Shown here: positions 37,485 to 45,075 of the stretch, piece by piece | How positions within the stretch are numbered: position 1 is the stretch's first letter | How the letters are laid out: every line of letters starts with the position of its first letter | DNA from: Myxococcales bacterium | GTDB taxonomy: Bacteria; Myxococcota_A; Polyangia; Haliangiales; Haliangiaceae | NCBI GenBank assembly: GCA_016720595.1 | Contig: JADKKI010000030.1 | Location: 1-64,000, forward strand | Direction of reading: 5' to 3' | Length of the DNA stretch: 64,000 nucleotides | Position numbers and translations under genes: made by a program | The notes under the pieces: generated by a model | The model's database searches: none | The model's input: only the letters and a program-made list of their open reading frames with translations | Told to the model about the DNA's origin: nothing

Positions 37485-38111
37485 ATGTCACTTGGAACGG
37501 GAGCTCGACTAGACGTGGCGTCTCGTACGGATGCTCGGAGCCGCTTGCTCTCGGAGCTCGCCGCCGCGCCGGCACGCAAGGGCTATGGCATCGCCTACGA
37601 CCTGCTCGGCAATCGCGCCGAGGCCGAGGAGGCCGTGCAGGAGGCGCTGGCGCGCGCATGCGAATCGATCGGAGATCTGCGCGAGCCCGCCGCGGCCCCC
37701 GCGTGGTTCCTCCGGATCGTGACGACCATGTGCCTGCGCACCCTGCGCCGTCGCCGGCTCAAGAAGAAGCTGTTCGGATGGTGGCCGGGCAAAGACGACG
37801 ACACCGATGCCGCGCCGAGCGGCGCGAAGACCACCGCGGACACCGGGACGGACGACATCGCGGAGCGCATGCACGCGATGGCCACCGTGGAGCCGCGCGA
37901 GGCGCTCGCCGGGCAGCAGGCGCTCGCCTCGATGCTCGGGCGGCTCGAGGATCTCTCGGCGCAGCAGCGCACCGCGCTGGTCCTGCGCTATGGGCACGAC
38001 CTTCCGGTGGCGGAGGTCGCGCAGATGCTCGGAGTCGAGCTCGCCACTGCCAAGACGCATCTCGTTCGCGGCCTCGCAAAGCTGCGCGATCTGATGGAGG
38101 AGCACAAATGA
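37485..38111 (+). CDS. ECF-family RNA polymerase sigma factor
   Basis: This 208-residue sigma factor (start ATG 37485, or GTG 37515 with GGGAG upstream) has region 2 motifs GYGIAYDLLGNRAEAEEAVQ and PAWFLRIVTTMCLRTLRRRR. An acidic linker follows, then region 4 LSAQQRTALVLRYGHDLPVA and VELATAKTHLVRGLAKLR. It heads a four-base-overlap operon with a zinc-finger anti-sigma protein and a secreted Pro/Asp-rich protein, so its activity is probably held by that anti-sigma factor until an envelope signal releases it. Confidence 0.9.
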   Translation: MSLGTGARLDVASRTDARSRLLSELAAAPARKGYGIAYDLLGNRAEAEEAVQEALARACESIGDLREPAAAPAWFLRIVTTMCLRTLRRRRLKKKLFGWWPGKDDDTDAAPSGAKTTADTGTDDIAERMHAMATVEPREALAGQQALASMLGRLEDLSAQQRTALVLRYGHDLPVAEVAQMLGVELATAKTHLVRGLAKLRDLMEEHK

Positions 38112-38614
38112 CCACGACGAGTACGACCGAGACCTGTGAAACCGTCGCGGAGCGCGTGGCGCTCGGAGAGTCTCTCGGCGAGCTCGCCGAGCACGCCACC
38201 TCGTGTGCCCGCTGCAAGCTCGTCGTGGACATGCCGGGCAAGCTCGGTGCGACCCGCCACGAGGTGGATCCCGGGCTCGGGTTCGCCGCCCGGATGACGG
38301 TCGGTGCGCAGCAGCGGATCCAGACCCGCCGTCGCCGTCGCGTCGCGGCCGCACTCGGCACCACCGTCGCCGCTGGGCTCGTCGGCGTGCTGGTCCTCAC
38401 GCGGACCCCCGCACCATCGTCAAACGTGAACACGGCGTCCACCGAAACCAAGGTCGAGGATCCCAAGCTCGAGCCCGCGACCGATGCCGAGCTGCGGGCG
38501 CTGGTCGATCTCGCCGACGTCCATCGTTCGGCACACCTCTCGGCGAACTGGCGGCAGATCAAGAAGCCGCTCTCGCCCTACCGCAAGTTGCTGCAAGGAG
38601 TGATCACGCCATGA
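38108..38614 (+). CDS. Membrane anti-sigma factor (ZAS-type)
   Basis: This 168-residue protein overlaps the sigma gene by ATGA. The cytoplasmic N-terminus carries the zinc-binding anti-sigma motif H-x3-C-x2-C in LAEHATSCARCKLVVD. After an Arg-rich stop-transfer (RRRRR) one membrane helix follows (VAAALGTTVAAGLVGVLVLT). The ~70-residue outer part is polar, with a short helical C-terminus (ANWRQIKKPLSPYRKLL). Context and motif together make it the cognate regulator of the upstream sigma factor. Its stop overlaps the next gene start, so all three are coupled. Confidence 0.85.
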   Translation: MTTTSTTETCETVAERVALGESLGELAEHATSCARCKLVVDMPGKLGATRHEVDPGLGFAARMTVGAQQRIQTRRRRRVAAALGTTVAAGLVGVLVLTRTPAPSSNVNTASTETKVEDPKLEPATDAELRALVDLADVHRSAHLSANWRQIKKPLSPYRKLLQGVITP

Positions 38615-39636
38615 GCCGTATCCGCACCCTGTTCTCCGTCGTCCTGCCGTCGATGATCGCCGGCGGCTTGATCTTCAACAGCGCGCTGGGCCAGGCCTCG
38701 GCCGGCCGCGACGACATGTTCGGATTCTGGCCGGCGGCAGGAGATGCGACCGCGCCGAGCACGGGGCGCCCGCCCGCGCCCCCCGCGCCTCCCGCGCCTC
38801 CCGCGGCGAAGCCTCCCTCCGCGCCGAAGTCGCCGCCGCCCGCTCCTCCTGCGCCTCCTGCGCCCCCCAGGCGCGGGGGCGGCTTCTCGGTGAACATCAA
38901 CAACGGCAAGGTCCAGATCGGCGGTCTCCACGACATGGTGGTCGGCCAGCTCGATTCCGCACGCGATGCGATCCGGAACAACCCGCAGATCCCGAAGGAC
39001 GTCCGCGACAAGATCCTCGCGCGCCTCGACAAGGTGCGAGCGGCCGTCGACAAGCGCCTCGCGAACCTCAACATCACGGATCTCGATCAGCTCGAGAGCG
39101 AGATGGAGAAGATGGGCGAGGAGATCGAGCAGGCGATGGAAGGCCTCGACAAGGAGATGGAGAAGCTCGGCAAGGATTTCGGGAAGGACTTCGGCAAGAC
39201 GTGGGGCAAGGACTGGGGCAAGAACTTCAACGTCAACATCGGCAACGACGACGACGACGATGATGACGACCTCGGATCGATCGACACCCCCGACGTCGAT
39301 GCCGATGACGACGACATGAAGGAGGCGATCAAGGATCTCCGCGATCTCGCGCTCAAGCCGGCCCAGAAGGACCAGATCAACAAGCTGCGCGCGGACTCCG
39401 ACAAGAACGTCGCCGCGGCGAAGAAGCAGCTCGACGATCTGTCCGCGAAGCTACAGACGGCGCTCGGGAACCCCGCGACCACCGATGCCGAGATCGGCCG
39501 GTACGTCGATCAGATCAGCGCGCAGGAGGCCACGATCCGCAAGGCTCGGATCCTCGCGTGGGCGCAGGCGCGACGCGTGCTCGACGAAGCGCAGCGCAAG
39601 AAGATCGAGGATGCCGCGAAGAAGAAGACGAAGTAG
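38611..39636 (+). CDS. Secreted Pro/Asp-rich helical protein (Spy-like)
   Basis: This 341-residue protein starts in the anti-sigma stop codon. It has a signal-like N-terminus (LFSVVLPSMIAGGLIFNSALG), then a Pro-rich stretch (PPAPPAPPAPPAAKPPSAPK), then helical heptad-like segments (KDVRDKILARLDKVRAAVDK, LEKMGEEIEQAMEGLDKEM). A run of DFGK/TWGK/DWGK repeats, eight consecutive Asp residues at about 212-220, and a C-terminal helix pair (DQINKLRADSDKNVAAAKKQ, AQARRVLDEAQRKKIEDA) resembling LTxxQ/Spy proteins follow. It is probably the periplasmic sensor or effector of the sigma/anti-sigma unit; metal or cation binding by the Asp run is a guess. Confidence 0.72.
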   Translation: MSRIRTLFSVVLPSMIAGGLIFNSALGQASAGRDDMFGFWPAAGDATAPSTGRPPAPPAPPAPPAAKPPSAPKSPPPAPPAPPAPPRRGGGFSVNINNGKVQIGGLHDMVVGQLDSARDAIRNNPQIPKDVRDKILARLDKVRAAVDKRLANLNITDLDQLESEMEKMGEEIEQAMEGLDKEMEKLGKDFGKDFGKTWGKDWGKNFNVNIGNDDDDDDDDLGSIDTPDVDADDDDMKEAIKDLRDLALKPAQKDQINKLRADSDKNVAAAKKQLDDLSAKLQTALGNPATTDAEIGRYVDQISAQEATIRKARILAWAQARRVLDEAQRKKIEDAAKKKTK

Positions 39637-39654
39637 CGTGCTATAGCTCCCGCG

Positions 39655-40224
39655 ATGTCCCGCGTCGGCGCAGCGATCTTGTTCTCGATCGCGGCTTGCT
39701 CCGGCAGCAATGACGCACCGAAGGCGGAGCCCATCACCCCGCCGCCCGCCGATGCGGGTGCCCGTACGGCACCCACCCAGCCGCTCTCCGATCCATCAGC
39801 TCCGGGCACGCCCGCTGCGGCTCGGGCTACACCGAAGCGGCCGGGGCGGCCGATCGAGATCATCCTGCGCTCCAACCCTCCCGGCGCACAGGTCGCCGTC
39901 GATGGCACGCCCTATGGCGTGACGCCGCAGGTGTGGAGCGGCGAGACCGGTGGAGAGCACGAGTTCACGTTCACGATGGGCGGGTACTCGATGGCGAGGT
40001 ATCGGTTCATCCCGATCACCACGGGCATCCTGCACGCGCGCCTCGAGCCGATGATGGAGGACGTCGACGCCGGTGTGGCGGCGCCGCCCGAGGTGTTGCC
40101 GCCGGGGATCCCGATGGCGCCGTCTGCGAACGAGACGATCGACGCGCCCGCGACGCCCTTGGCTCCACCGCCCGATGCGTTCGTACCCGATGCCAGGGCG
40201 CCTGGGCTCGGCCCGCCGTTCTGA
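39655..40224 (+). CDS. PEGA-domain lipoprotein
   Basis: This 189-residue protein has a short lipoprotein signal (MSRVGAAILFSIAACSGSND, Cys15). A Pro/Ala-rich linker leads to a PEGA-type domain (RPIEIILRSNPPGAQVAVDG, TPYGVTPQVW, HEFTFTMGGYSMAR). The C-terminal ~60 residues are Pro/Asp/Ala-rich. PEGA domains are small beta folds found on secreted bacterial surface proteins and often near Ser/Thr kinases; a kinase gene is convergent here, and the two stop codons touch. Confidence 0.8.
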   Translation: MSRVGAAILFSIAACSGSNDAPKAEPITPPPADAGARTAPTQPLSDPSAPGTPAAARATPKRPGRPIEIILRSNPPGAQVAVDGTPYGVTPQVWSGETGGEHEFTFTMGGYSMARYRFIPITTGILHARLEPMMEDVDAGVAAPPEVLPPGIPMAPSANETIDAPATPLAPPPDAFVPDARAPGLGPPF

Positions 40225-41166
40225 TCAACTCGCGACGAGGAGATCCGCCTCGGCGACCCCGTTCATCGTCCGGAGCAGGACGGCGAGCTCGACCTCCATC
40301 TCGATCATCGACGGGCGCATGCTGGGGTCCTTGGCCATCGCGCGCAGGATCAGACGCTCGAGCCCCGCAGGGATGTCCGAACGGAACGTCGACGGGCGGG
40401 GCGCGAAGGCCTCGCAGTGGCTCAGCATGAGCTGGGGCAGGGTGCCGTGGAAGGGGTGCTCGCCCGTGACGAGCTCGTAGAGCAGACAGCCAAGCGCATA
40501 GACATCGGACTGCACCGTCGGCGCCCCGCGCCACTGCTCCGGGGCCATGTATGCGGGCGTACCTGCGATCGTCGCCTCGATCTCCGTGTCCGTGATCTTG
40601 TGAGCGACGCCGTAGTCGATGACCTTGACGCGCGGCCAGCCGCCGACGGTCGTCTGATAGAGGATGAACACGTTGTCGGCCTTGACGTCACAGTGGACGT
40701 AGCCAGCGGCGTGGAGCGCGTTGAGCGCGCAGGCGATCTGGGTGCTGATCGCGAGGATCGCGTCGATCTGCACCGGACCGCGCTCCGCGAGATCTCCGAG
40801 GTTCTCTCCATCGAGGTACTCCATCACCAGGTACGGCAGGCCGAGGGCGTTGCGGTCGGCGTGGAGGATCTCCAGGAGGTTCGGGTGGCTCACCTTCTGC
40901 GACACGGTGCGCTCCGCGAACATCCGGTCAACGACGTCGGCATGGCCAGCGTGGAACGGATCGAGGAGCTTGACGGCGACGCGCTCGTGGCTGTAGGTGT
41001 GCTCGCCGAGGTAGACGCCAGCGGTACCACCCCGCGCGATCGGGGCGATCACCGCGTATTCGCCCAGCCGCTCGTACGTCTCCGTCCGGATCGCTGCGAG
41101 TGGAATGGTCACGGTGGTGTTGCGGCGTCTGGTCACGCCTCGAAGTCTCTGCAGCCGGGATGCCAC
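40225..41166 (-). CDS. Ser/Thr protein kinase with altered HRD and DFG motifs
   Basis: This 313-residue soluble kinase starts at GTG 41166 or possibly GTG 41115. It shows the glycine loop IARGGTAGVYLGE, Lys in RVAVKLLD, the catalytic loop VHCDVKADNV (HCD in place of HRD, Asp retained) and VIDYGVAHKI (DYG in place of DFG). The activation loop ends GTPAYMAPEQWRG. Loss of the HRD Arg means that it is probably not controlled by activation-loop phosphorylation, but the catalytic Asp and metal Asp remain, so activity is likely. It has no membrane helix and no accessory domain. It is divergent from motA. Confidence 0.9.
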   Translation of the reverse strand: MASRLQRLRGVTRRRNTTVTIPLAAIRTETYERLGEYAVIAPIARGGTAGVYLGEHTYSHERVAVKLLDPFHAGHADVVDRMFAERTVSQKVSHPNLLEILHADRNALGLPYLVMEYLDGENLGDLAERGPVQIDAILAISTQIACALNALHAAGYVHCDVKADNVFILYQTTVGGWPRVKVIDYGVAHKITDTEIEATIAGTPAYMAPEQWRGAPTVQSDVYALGCLLYELVTGEHPFHGTLPQLMLSHCEAFAPRPSTFRSDIPAGLERLILRAMAKDPSMRPSMIEMEVELAVLLRTMNGVAEADLLVAS

Positions 41167-41292
41167 GCCTAACCACGTGACCTCGTTCGAGACCTACATC
41201 GCGTGGCACGGACGCGACCGTTGGGTCTGACGGATGACCGCCAAAACATGGAGCCTAGACGTTGTCCGCATCCGGGCGAATCACCAGGTGTC

Positions 41293-42141
41293 ATGGCCCT
41301 ACCTGGAATCCTCATCGTCCTCGCCGCGATCGCAGGTGGGTTCACGCTCGCCGGCGGCAAGATGGGCGTGCTCATCCAGCCGTCCGAGTTCATCGTGATC
41401 CTCGGCGCGGCTCTCGGCACGCTCATCACGTCGTCCCCTGGAAAGATGAAGAAGCGGGTGGGCGCCGCGATCAAGTCCGCGCTCAAGGAGAACATCCCGA
41501 GCCAGGCAGACTACCTCGAGCTCCTGAAGTGCCAGTACGAGCTGTTCATGCTCGCGCGTCGTCAGGGTGTCCTCGCCCTCGAGCCGCATCTCAACGAGCC
41601 GGCCAAGAGCGACATCTTCAAGAAGTACCCGAGCATCGCGAAGCATCACCACGCACGGACGTTCCTCGTCGAGGCGCTGCAGCAGATCGTCAACGGCATC
41701 TCCCCGGACGATCTCGACCAGCTGCTGGACACCGAGATCGAGACGTTCAAGGACGAGGGGCACCTCGCGACGGGCCTGCTGAAGACGATCGGTGACGCTC
41801 TTCCCGGCATCGGCATCGTCGCCGCCGTGCTCGGCATCATCGTGACGATGGCGCACATGGATGCGCCGCCTGCCGTGATCGGCCACCACGTCGCCTCCGC
41901 CCTCGTCGGCACGTTCCTCGGCATCCTCCTCTGCTACGGCATCATCCAGCCGCTGGCGAACAACGCCGAGACCCAGGAGACCCACCAGCTCCGCTACCTG
42001 CTCGTCATCAAGTCCGCGGTGATCGCCTCGGCGCGCGGAGTCGCTCCGCCGACCGCCGTGGAGTTCGGTCGGAAGATGATCTACAGCGACGAACGCCCGA
42101 GCTTCCTGGACGTCGACAAAGCCCTCCAAGCGGTGAAGTGA
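41293..42141 (+). CDS. motA: Flagellar motor stator protein MotA
   Basis: The 282-residue protein has the four MotA membrane helices (LPGILIVLAAIAGGFTLAG, EFIVILGAALGTLIT, then IGDALPGIGIVAAVLGIIVT and VASALVGTFLGILLCYGII). A large cytoplasmic loop carries FLVEALQQIVNG and the charged segments that contact FliG. The PGIGIVAAVLG motif includes the conserved Pro near the proton path. It forms the A5B2 stator with MotB, whose gene begins one base after the MotA stop. The start ATG 41293 is placed by the first helix. No sigma-54 or sigma-28-like promoter is convincing in the gap upstream. Confidence 0.95.
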   Translation: MALPGILIVLAAIAGGFTLAGGKMGVLIQPSEFIVILGAALGTLITSSPGKMKKRVGAAIKSALKENIPSQADYLELLKCQYELFMLARRQGVLALEPHLNEPAKSDIFKKYPSIAKHHHARTFLVEALQQIVNGISPDDLDQLLDTEIETFKDEGHLATGLLKTIGDALPGIGIVAAVLGIIVTMAHMDAPPAVIGHHVASALVGTFLGILLCYGIIQPLANNAETQETHQLRYLLVIKSAVIASARGVAPPTAVEFGRKMIYSDERPSFLDVDKALQAVK

Positions 42142-42142
42142 C

Positions 42143-42946
42143 ATGTCACGCCGCTACAAGAAGGTCGTCGCAGGTCACGGGCACCACGGTGGCGCCTGGA
42201 AGGTCGCATACGCGGACTTCGTGACGGCGATGATGGCGCTGTTCATGGTGCTGTGGCTGCTCGCCTCGACCGATGCGCAGAGCCGAAAGGAGATCTCTCA
42301 GTACTTCCGCACCGGCATCCTGCCCGAAGGAGACCTCGCGATGAACCGCGCCGCCCAGGCGAGGCCGTCGGTGATCGAGGTGTCCTCAGTGCCTCCGACG
42401 CCCGAGGAGAAGACCCTCGATGAGCGGGTGGAGACGGCGAAGCAGGTCGGCGACAAGCTCGCGAAGATGGCGGCGCTCGATCCGCAGCTCGCGCGCGTGA
42501 TCAAGAACGTGCACGTCGAGATCACCCCGGAAGGGATCCTGATCGAGACCGTCGACGAGGACAGCGGCCTGCTGTTCGACAGCGCCTCGTCCAGGCTGAA
42601 CGAGCCGCTCGAGCGCTTCCTGCGCATGATGGCCCCGGTGATCGTCGCCGCGGGGCGGCCGGTCGAGATCAACGGCCACACCGATGCACGCCCGTTCGCG
42701 CCGGGGTCCCGGCTCTCGAACTGGGAGCTGTCGTACCAGCGCGCCGATGCCGCCCGGATGATCTTCGAAGCGAGCGGCGTACCCGAATCCCAGATTAGGG
42801 GCGTGTTCGCGCGTGGTGCCAGCCAGCTCTATGTCCCCGATCATCCGCTGGATGCGCAGAACCGCCGCCTGTCGATCCTGATCCGGATCGCCAAACCTGC
42901 CGACGCTGCGCCGCCGCCCTCCGAACCGCCGTCGGCCAAGCCCTGA
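42143..42946 (+). CDS. motB: Flagellar motor stator protein MotB
   Basis: This 267-residue protein has an N-terminal cytoplasmic His-rich start and one membrane helix with the proton-carrying Asp in WKVAYADFVTAMMALFMVLW. The OmpA-like peptidoglycan-binding domain shows LLFDSASSRLNEPLERFL, VEINGHTDARPF, LSYQRADAARMI and QNRRLSILI. It anchors the stator to the cell wall. Two more genes on the same strand follow closely, so they may share its transcript. Confidence 0.96.
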   Translation: MSRRYKKVVAGHGHHGGAWKVAYADFVTAMMALFMVLWLLASTDAQSRKEISQYFRTGILPEGDLAMNRAAQARPSVIEVSSVPPTPEEKTLDERVETAKQVGDKLAKMAALDPQLARVIKNVHVEITPEGILIETVDEDSGLLFDSASSRLNEPLERFLRMMAPVIVAAGRPVEINGHTDARPFAPGSRLSNWELSYQRADAARMIFEASGVPESQIRGVFARGASQLYVPDHPLDAQNRRLSILIRIAKPADAAPPPSEPPSAKP

Positions 42947-42993
42947 GAACGATTGCCGCGCCGTGCGGCACGTCGCTTGCGTGAAGGTCCTAC

Positions 42994-43509
42994 GTGCGCT
43001 CCATGACCGTCGCGTTCGTCGCCTCCGTCCTCCTTGTCTCCGCGACGGCCGGTGCGCAGCCGCTGTGGGAGGCCGAGCTCCGGGCGGGCTACGGGCTGTC
43101 GATGGGGACCGAGACCGACATGTCGAGCGCGCACCGCACCACCCCCGTCACCCTCGCCGCCACCGGCGCGATCGCGATCAACGATGATCCGGAGCTGGCG
43201 GCGTATGGAGGGATCGTCGTCGAGACCGTCGTCCGCAACACGTTTGGTGTCACCGGCGGCCTCAAGCTGCCCGTGCCGGGGACCTCGCTCCGGCTCGCGG
43301 CCGGTGCCGTGTGGATCTACGCACCCGAGACGCGCTGGGGCGCCACGGCGTCGGTTGGCACGTGTCGCACGCGCAAGGCGATCGGCCTGTGCGGCGATCT
43401 GCAGCTCGCCTCGTACTTCGCCGGGAGCGCGATCGCCGAGGGCCACACGGTGACGCAGCTCCAGCTCGTGTTCGGGATCGCATTCGACCTTACCGGGGGA
43501 GGAAAGTGA
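42994..43509 (+). CDS. Small outer-membrane beta-barrel-like secreted protein
   Basis: This 171-residue protein starts at GTG 42994 (or ATG 43003) with a signal peptide (MTVAFVASVLLVSATAGAQP). The remainder has alternating short strands ending in aromatic or polar residues (WEAELRAGYGLSMGTETD, ATGAIAINDDPELAAYG, AAGAVWIYAPETRWG, TQLQLVFGIAFDL), consistent with a small outer-membrane barrel. Function is unknown. It overlaps the HDOD gene by one base (TGATG). Confidence 0.65.
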   Translation: MRSMTVAFVASVLLVSATAGAQPLWEAELRAGYGLSMGTETDMSSAHRTTPVTLAATGAIAINDDPELAAYGGIVVETVVRNTFGVTGGLKLPVPGTSLRLAAGAVWIYAPETRWGATASVGTCRTRKAIGLCGDLQLASYFAGSAIAEGHTVTQLQLVFGIAFDLTGGGK

Positions 43510-44411
43510 TGTCGCAGGCGCAGGCGCAGACGACCTCGAACGACGTCGGCAGGATCGCGACTGCCCTCGACAGCCTGCCCACGCTGCCCGTGGTCGCGCT
43601 CCAGATCGGCGAGGTCGTTCACGGCAAGAACGTCTCGGTGCAGCAGGTCGCGGCGTTGCTGCGCTCCGACCCGGCGATCTCCGCCAAGCTCCTGCGGCTC
43701 GTCAACTCGCCGTACTTCGGCATCCCCAACGGGGTCTCCGATGTCGAGCGAGCGATCCCGTTCGTCGGGTTCAATACCCTGTACCAGCTCGTCCTCAGCA
43801 TCTCCGTGCTCGAAGCGCTCGGGACCAAGGGAGGCCCGTTCGACGCGCGCGCGCTGTGGGTGCACTCGCTCGTCGTCGGCACCGCGGCACGCGAGATCGC
43901 GACCGAGGTGAGGTTCTCCGACGGGGGGGCGTGCTTCACGGCGGGCCTGTTGCACGACATGGGGAAGATCGCGCTCGCGAAGGTGGAGCCGCAGAAGCTG
44001 TGCGACGCCTTCGCCCTCGTCCGGACCGAGGCCATCTCGATGGCGGAGGCAGAGCGTCGGGTCGGGCTGGCCGCGCACGACAAGGTCGGCAGTCGCCTCG
44101 CGAAGGCCTGGAAGTTCCCGGCCACGCTGACCACGCCGATCGAGCAGCACCACGAGATCCATCGGCCGGAGATCCGCGAGCGCCTGGGGCCGAATCTCCG
44201 GGCGATCACCGAGATCGTCGCCGCCGCGGATCACCTGTCACGCGCCTGTGCCGAGCCGTTCTGCGGGGACCAGCTGTGCGAGGACGGCGAGATCGAGACC
44301 CAGCTGTTCGAGCGTAACGGCCTGTCGATCGCACAGCGCACGGCACTGTGCGATCGCACCAAGGCCCAGCTGGAGAAATCCAAGGTGTTCCTGTCACTCC
44401 TGGACGGGTGA
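43509..44411 (+). CDS. HDOD-domain regulatory protein
   Basis: This 300-residue protein contains a single HDOD domain: LPTLPVVALQIGEVVHGKNV, LLRSDPAISAKLLRLVNSPYF, ERAIPFVGFNTLYQLVLSIS, LWVHSLVVGTAAREIA and LLHDMGKIALAK. HDOD proteins are regulators that often feed into c-di-GMP or two-component signalling and commonly lie beside motility genes, as here. The ATG at 43509 is shared with the upstream stop. Confidence 0.92.
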   Translation: MSQAQAQTTSNDVGRIATALDSLPTLPVVALQIGEVVHGKNVSVQQVAALLRSDPAISAKLLRLVNSPYFGIPNGVSDVERAIPFVGFNTLYQLVLSISVLEALGTKGGPFDARALWVHSLVVGTAAREIATEVRFSDGGACFTAGLLHDMGKIALAKVEPQKLCDAFALVRTEAISMAEAERRVGLAAHDKVGSRLAKAWKFPATLTTPIEQHHEIHRPEIRERLGPNLRAITEIVAAADHLSRACAEPFCGDQLCEDGEIETQLFERNGLSIAQRTALCDRTKAQLEKSKVFLSLLDG

Positions 44412-45065
44412 CCTGCGGCCGCGCGTGAGGCCATCCTCGAGCGCGGTCCACCAGCCCGTCAGCGAGTAACGCCGAGCATCGGAGCGGACCGGCTCGACGG
44501 CGTGCCAGGTGTCGATGTCGGGAGCGAACATGCAGGCATCCCCGAGATGCGGGAACCAGCGCTGTCTGACGAGGAGCTCGTCTCCCTGCCGGTCGCCGAA
44601 CGCGATCGCGCCGCCATCGGCTGCGGTCCAGCCCTCGGAGAGCCCGAGCGAGATCGTGCCCTGATACAAGCGCCCATCGGGATGGATGCCCATGAAGTCG
44701 CCACGGCTGAGCCGCCACGCGTTGACCACCAGGCCGCGTGGCATCGTTCTGCCGAGCACGGCGGAGACCAGGGTGCGCACGGCCTCGTGCTGCAGGAGAT
44801 CGAGCCACGGGGCGAGCTCGTCGGCGCCCAGCAGGTGGCGATCGGCATCGAGCAGCTCGGTCGTGAGCCTGACCATCGGCAGGCGTGCGGCCGCGGTGCG
44901 AAGCTCCTCGGCGCTCGCTGTGGTGAGGAATCCGGGCAGCACCAGATAGCGCTGTCCCCCGGCGTGATCCTCGGCGAGCCGGCGCCAGCGCTCGGGCTCG
45001 CGCCAGCCCGCGGCGATCAGAGGAGGCAACTCCGCGGCCAGCCCCCAGCGCGGTTCGCTCCTCAT
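44394..45065 (-). CDS. 2-oxoglutarate/Fe(II)-dependent oxygenase family protein
   Basis: This 223-residue protein has the jelly-roll core of 2OG oxygenases: the HxD iron ligands in GIHPDGRLYQGTISLGL, GGAIAFGDRQGD, the distal His in DTWHAVEPV and the 2OG-binding Arg in DARRYSLTGWW. That makes it a prolyl-4-hydroxylase-like enzyme with iron ligands intact. The substrate is unknown; it could modify a protein or a small molecule. Its 3' end overlaps the HDOD gene by 18 bases (convergent). Confidence 0.75.
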   Translation of the reverse strand: MRSEPRWGLAAELPPLIAAGWREPERWRRLAEDHAGGQRYLVLPGFLTTASAEELRTAAARLPMVRLTTELLDADRHLLGADELAPWLDLLQHEAVRTLVSAVLGRTMPRGLVVNAWRLSRGDFMGIHPDGRLYQGTISLGLSEGWTAADGGAIAFGDRQGDELLVRQRWFPHLGDACMFAPDIDTWHAVEPVRSDARRYSLTGWWTALEDGLTRGRRSPVQE

Positions 45066-45075
45066 GCCCTCGATG

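Noticed and set aside
41204..41219. TGGCACG upstream of motA as a sigma-54 promoter
   Set aside because: The -24 half is perfect but no TGC follows at the required spacing (the sequence there is CGAC), so it is probably chance.
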